64,000 nucleotides of DNA from Atrichornis clamosus (Eukaryota; Chordata; Aves; Passeriformes; Menuridae): positions 62,001 to 126,000 of the forward strand of contig WBMZ01012061.1 of NCBI GenBank assembly GCA_013400975.1, read 5' to 3'. Of the stretch, positions 59,758-64,000 are shown one piece after another. The notes beneath the pieces are model-generated. The model saw only the letters and a program-made list of their open reading frames with translations. It was not told the origin of the DNA and did not search any database. Every line of letters starts with the position of its first letter. The stretch's first letter is position 1. A program made the position numbers and the translations under genes.

Positions 59758-62700
59758 GGAAGATTTTCTTGAGATTTGTAATGAAAAGGGCATCTCAGTA
59801 TATACCATAATCATCGTAAAAAATGCAAGGGTATCTCTCAAAGAATTTCTGTATGGCTCACCTAATGCAGATATTTCATTAAAGTGAGAAATCTCTAGCT
59901 TTTGTCATTGTTTATACAGCACAGATTAAAATACTATAAACCAGGTATGATATAAATTAGTTTCAGGTCAGTGGGTGTGTTTTCATCTTTTGAGTTCACA
60001 GTGAACACCATGATGAAATCCATATATCACACGAAGAATGGAGCAGTTCTCTCAGCAGTCTGAGGCCTACAAAAAGTGTTTCAAATACCTCTGTGAATGA
60101 ATTATTTTAAAAACAAGCTGTGGGGAATCCTATTTTTGTATTCTTTTGTTCCTTTTCTCCATGTTTTTGTAAGTAACAAAGAATGGATTTACTGGTGTAC
60201 CAAATTGCTTTGTTGTGATGATGATCACCCACATATTTCTTCTTAATGATTGGATCACTCAAGATTATATTGAACCGAGCCTCTTTTGAGACCATACTAT
60301 AACAACATCCTTGTTAAAAGATACATGGGTACCTCAGGGAGATGGATATTTCAGGCCTGGCCCTCAGACTGGTTTTGGTGGTGTTCTGCACGCATTTTCT
60401 CTTGCAGCAACAAAGAAGCTCCCACTTCCTCCTACATTTAAATTTTTATACCTTCCGCTTAATGCCATTTGCCGACCCAAAGTCATGCTAATGTGACTAT
60501 CATGCTGCAATGATCCAATGATCTGGATTGTAAAGTGACATGGGTTTAAAAAATACCTTCCAAAATACTATTTTTAGACATTTACATCATTTACATGGCC
60601 TAAGTCCAGAACAGTCCCATTACAAGTGACATTGGCACATCAGATTGTACAGAGAACTGTAATGGGAGCAGAGCAGAAAGGAGGGAGTATCTGGGAAGAT
60701 AACTTCTTCATATAGCTTTGTCACTGGAAAAAAGCTAGTATACAAATATTCCTTTAGTAATTTATAGTAAGTACAGTCTGCAAAGTCCACACTGTTCTGA
60801 GTACATTCTCTTCTACTTTTTAAGGAACTCCTCTTTCTCCAGAATTTAACCAATTCTCATGTTAACATGGGGAAATCTCTACTCCAGCTTTATGTATTTG
60901 GAGATTTTCAGTTCCTTTGGGCCCTGTAGAAACTGGCAAACACAGACTAGTAATAACCGCTGTACTTCTTTGCAGAGCTCTCTCCCCTCAGAGCTATAGG
61001 TGTCCAATAGCAATGAGTCACACTTGAAGAGCCAGATCTTTTCAAATGCATATGCAGACAAGAGGATCAATCTTCCCTACTGAAACAGGAAAAGCTTCTC
61101 ATTGCAGAGAAAGGAAAAGAAATTGCAGCCCTCATAGTATTACCATGCAAATTGATTCCGATCTAGACTGACAGCTGTGGTATTTTATCATATCCAAGTA
61201 CATTCTCATGTATGTAAAATAGACTGCACATCCCTGGAAATTTTTTGATCTAACTCAATGAGCCAGAACTGGAAGTGTGTCATGTGCAGAAACTTCCACT
61301 GGTGTCTGTGTTCTAAAGCCATATGTACAGCTGTGACATTACAGAGAAGTTTAGGTATGGATAGTTTTTTCCTTCCAATTACATACTTCACTGACAACTC
61401 TGGTTCCTCTACACCTCTGCTTTCCTTCTCAATTATGTTTCATTGTTTCTTCTTCTCCCCAGCCACCCCTACATCTCATTTGTCTTTGCAGAAGCCATCA
61501 ATTTCTACTTTTCCTTATCCTTCTCCTTACTCCCAACTTACATCTGCATCCTCAAGTGAATGTGAAACACTCAGTTCACAAACTAACTTGGTAATTGCTA
61601 AGCTTTAGATCAAGCCCAGTGACAAGCCTAGGGAGCAGAAAAGCACACTTCTTTGCAGTCATTTTTTAATGACTACAAAAAGGGGTTTTCATTGAGTAAT
61701 TAGGAAGGTTCATCCACTGGTAGGTTAATCCATCTTAAAATCTAGGAGATGTGAATTTAAATTTCTGCTGGGCAGATTTGTTTTTAAGCTGCTTTAAAGA
61801 CGGGATAGTCCCCATTTTCTATTCACAGTGATCCTAGAACAGAAATCTGTTAAGACTCAAGTACTTAGTTACTACCACAAGGAATGTGTACTTGCATCCA
61901 AAGCAATAATACAAGGAATTCTATAACAGGAATACTCTCATTACAAAATATTAAAATAAAGCATATATTTCGTCATTTCAGAATATGCTGTTCAGAGCAC
62001 AGATATCCTTCAGACTGAGTGGCTGGCTTATTCACTAGCCCAAGGTCAGCAAAAAAATTGAGGGGACCCCATTCTGTCAGTGTCATAACTAAACGCTTGG
62101 TTTTGAAACTTTTACTTTGAGGGATGTTGGGCTGTCACAATGTAGTCATTAAGACCAGAGATATGTCCCATTATTAGCTCTGCCATGAACTTTCTCTCTG
62201 ACCCAGAAAATGTAATTTGTTAATCACTGCACACTTCAATTGCTCTATCTGCAAAACTGAGGAGGGATATTCTTATGACAATGTAAGAAGCATCACTGAA
62301 TAATGATTGGATAAAAATAATCATTAGGTTCAGAAACTGAGAAAGGTAGAGAAACATGTCAGAATCATCCCTACCCAGGAGACTTTACTGCCTTGCTCAA
62401 GAGTAGATGGCAGTGAGAATTCCAGGGATTATGGAGCTGATTATGCAGCAGCAGATTTCCCTGAGGTGCACAAGTGAACAGATTAGCATAAAACCCCAAG
62501 GCCCTTCACAAGGTCTCTGTATTTAAAGTATTACTGCATGTGATATTAAATACATTTGTCCTGACTGATGTCAGATATATATTTTAATTATTTTTAAAGT
62601 AAGTGAAATTATAGTCCTTCAATGAATACACAAATACATAAACATACCTAAGAATAATAAAAATTATTTTCTATGTTTATATATTAATATTATCAATTTA

Positions 62701-64000
62701 TAAAATATATATGTGGCTTTTGTTCTACTACCTAGCTATATGAGGATTCTCAGTAGCCAACTGACTTTTCTATCTACTGGTTCTCTTCCTATTAATTTTT
62801 TCAGTATCTGCATGAAATATTTCTACTTCTGTTTTCCACTGAGAATTTTGGTATTCGGAGTCTCAAACTGGAAGACCATGGCCGAGTCTTAGGCCTGTGT
62901 TTGAGACTTTTTTTCTGTCTTATGTTTCTGGGCTTCCACTTTGTCTTCCACCATAATTACTGAGCTGCTTTTTCCTTCAAACTGGAACTCTGAAGAGTGA
63001 ATAAAGGAATTTTCTTTCTAAGAAGGAAGCTGCTAGCAAATTCACAAATTCCTGGAAACAAGAGATGACAAAAGAGATTTTGAAAATATCTGCACATTAT
63101 ATGCTTCGGTCATGTCCTAGAGTTGAAAGCAAGTATTTCTTTAACCTGGTATGTTTCCAAGCTTAATCTCTGGCTGCTCTTGTACGGTTTTACATTCCCT
63201 TCTCCTCCACCCCTTGCAGCTAGGGTATCTCCTCAGACTGGGAGTGTGGTGCTGGAAGTCAGAGGTGACTCAGTCAACATGCCTTCTTCCAGCATGGGTG
63301 GTCATCTAGTCTAAAGTGGACGGTTTAAGAGAATCAAATTAGTTCAAATAAAGCTGTATAAAATACTGATTATTTTTCTCATTTAAAACTTGGATCAAAT
63401 TTGCATCACTCCTGCTACAGTGAAGGTGGTGGGAACATGCAGAGAGAAGGGAGAGGAGAAGAGTGAGAAGCCCATTTGGGAGGGCTGTAATGTCAACTAG
63501 ATGGTCAACCTCTAGAGCCTCAACCCTCAGGAGCAGAGGGCAACCATTTGTAACTGTACACTAACAGCATTTATCAGGTCATATCTTAATGAATTATTAG
63601 CTGCAGTTATTATGTGGGGGCCTTTAATTTCTATTTTGAATGCAGACAAATTGAGCATTTCAGTACATTTCTGGGCACCAAACACTTCTGTCATCTCACT
63701 CAGCACGCAAAACAGCCCAAGCAGACCACACATGCAGTAAAGCACACTTTTGTATAGTTTTCGCTATAGTGGCTGCTACTGTTTTCCATGTCATTTTAAT
63801 TTTAATATAAAATATGTTAAGAAAAAGATCAATGAAGTGTGATAGCTCCCCTGTCTTCATCAGCTGTTTTGGCTAATTAGGTTTCACACATGTACAGTGC
63901 AATGACTTTGATTAATTCCACTCTGAGTACTAGCAAGGAGTAAAGATTTTTGACAGAAGAAAGAATGGATATGAACTAGATAGCTATGCTGAAAGGATGT
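59752..64000 (+). other. DLGAP2: Start of the next DLGAP2 intron
   Basis: It begins with the GTAAGA donor. I find no sequence resembling the next expected coding segment (VPQDEW... followed by the RMRSGSYIKAM repeat), so the next exon lies beyond the window and this intron exceeds 4.2 kb. No transposon is recognised. An AT-rich patch with alternating TA lies at about 62570-62720. Confidence 0.75.

Noticed and set aside
59752..59772. Continuation of the DLGAP2 frame past the donor (VRGRFS, stop)
   Set aside because: The strong GTAAGA donor and the departure from the conserved protein show this is intron, not the real C-terminus.

Overview
This is a vertebrate, almost certainly avian, nuclear genomic window. 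It is AT-rich and nearly all non-coding. The only protein-coding sequence I can support is one exon of DLGAP2 (disks large-associated protein 2, SAPAP2/GKAP family), about 58682-59751 on the + strand. The exon is intact, and its predicted protein agrees over its whole length with the mammalian DLGAP2 N-terminal region as I recall it. Pieces of CR1-type LINEs, the main avian retrotransposon, and avian endogenous-retrovirus LTRs of types I know from songbirds point to a bird, most likely a passerine. I recognised these families by memory of their consensus sequences, not by a search. 

Layout: 1-58681 is sequence upstream of the exon. The exon has a splice acceptor rather than an initiator at its 5' edge, and the residues before its internal methionine are conserved, so most or all of this stretch is probably the long 5' intron of DLGAP2. 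Within it lie a minus-strand LTR (877-1427), a CR1 3' portion (about 8418-9068), a short CR1 3' end (about 29701-29775), an internally deleted LTR (about 29930-30269), a CR1-like reverse-transcriptase-region fragment (about 42700-43170) followed by a CpG-dense block (43190-43284), a complete solo LTR of 944 bp with a perfect 5-bp target-site duplication (50482-51425), and another CR1 3' end (about 56445-56640). From 59752 to 64000 is the start of the next DLGAP2 intron. Small tandem duplications, short microsatellites, G-rich tracts and a polypurine stretch are scattered through the non-coding part. 

There is no operon, CRISPR array, tRNA, rRNA or other complete gene that I can recognise. Apart from the DLGAP2 exon, the open frames in the window are short and chance-like or lie in repeats. 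I found no previously undescribed biological system. The most useful second looks are the dated insertion (solo LTR with target duplication), the unresolved base inside that LTR flanked by a near-duplicate, the CpG-dense block next to the LINE fragment, the alternative start and tandem acceptor choices at the DLGAP2 exon, and three exact copies of an interferon-response-like 12-mer within 10 kb.
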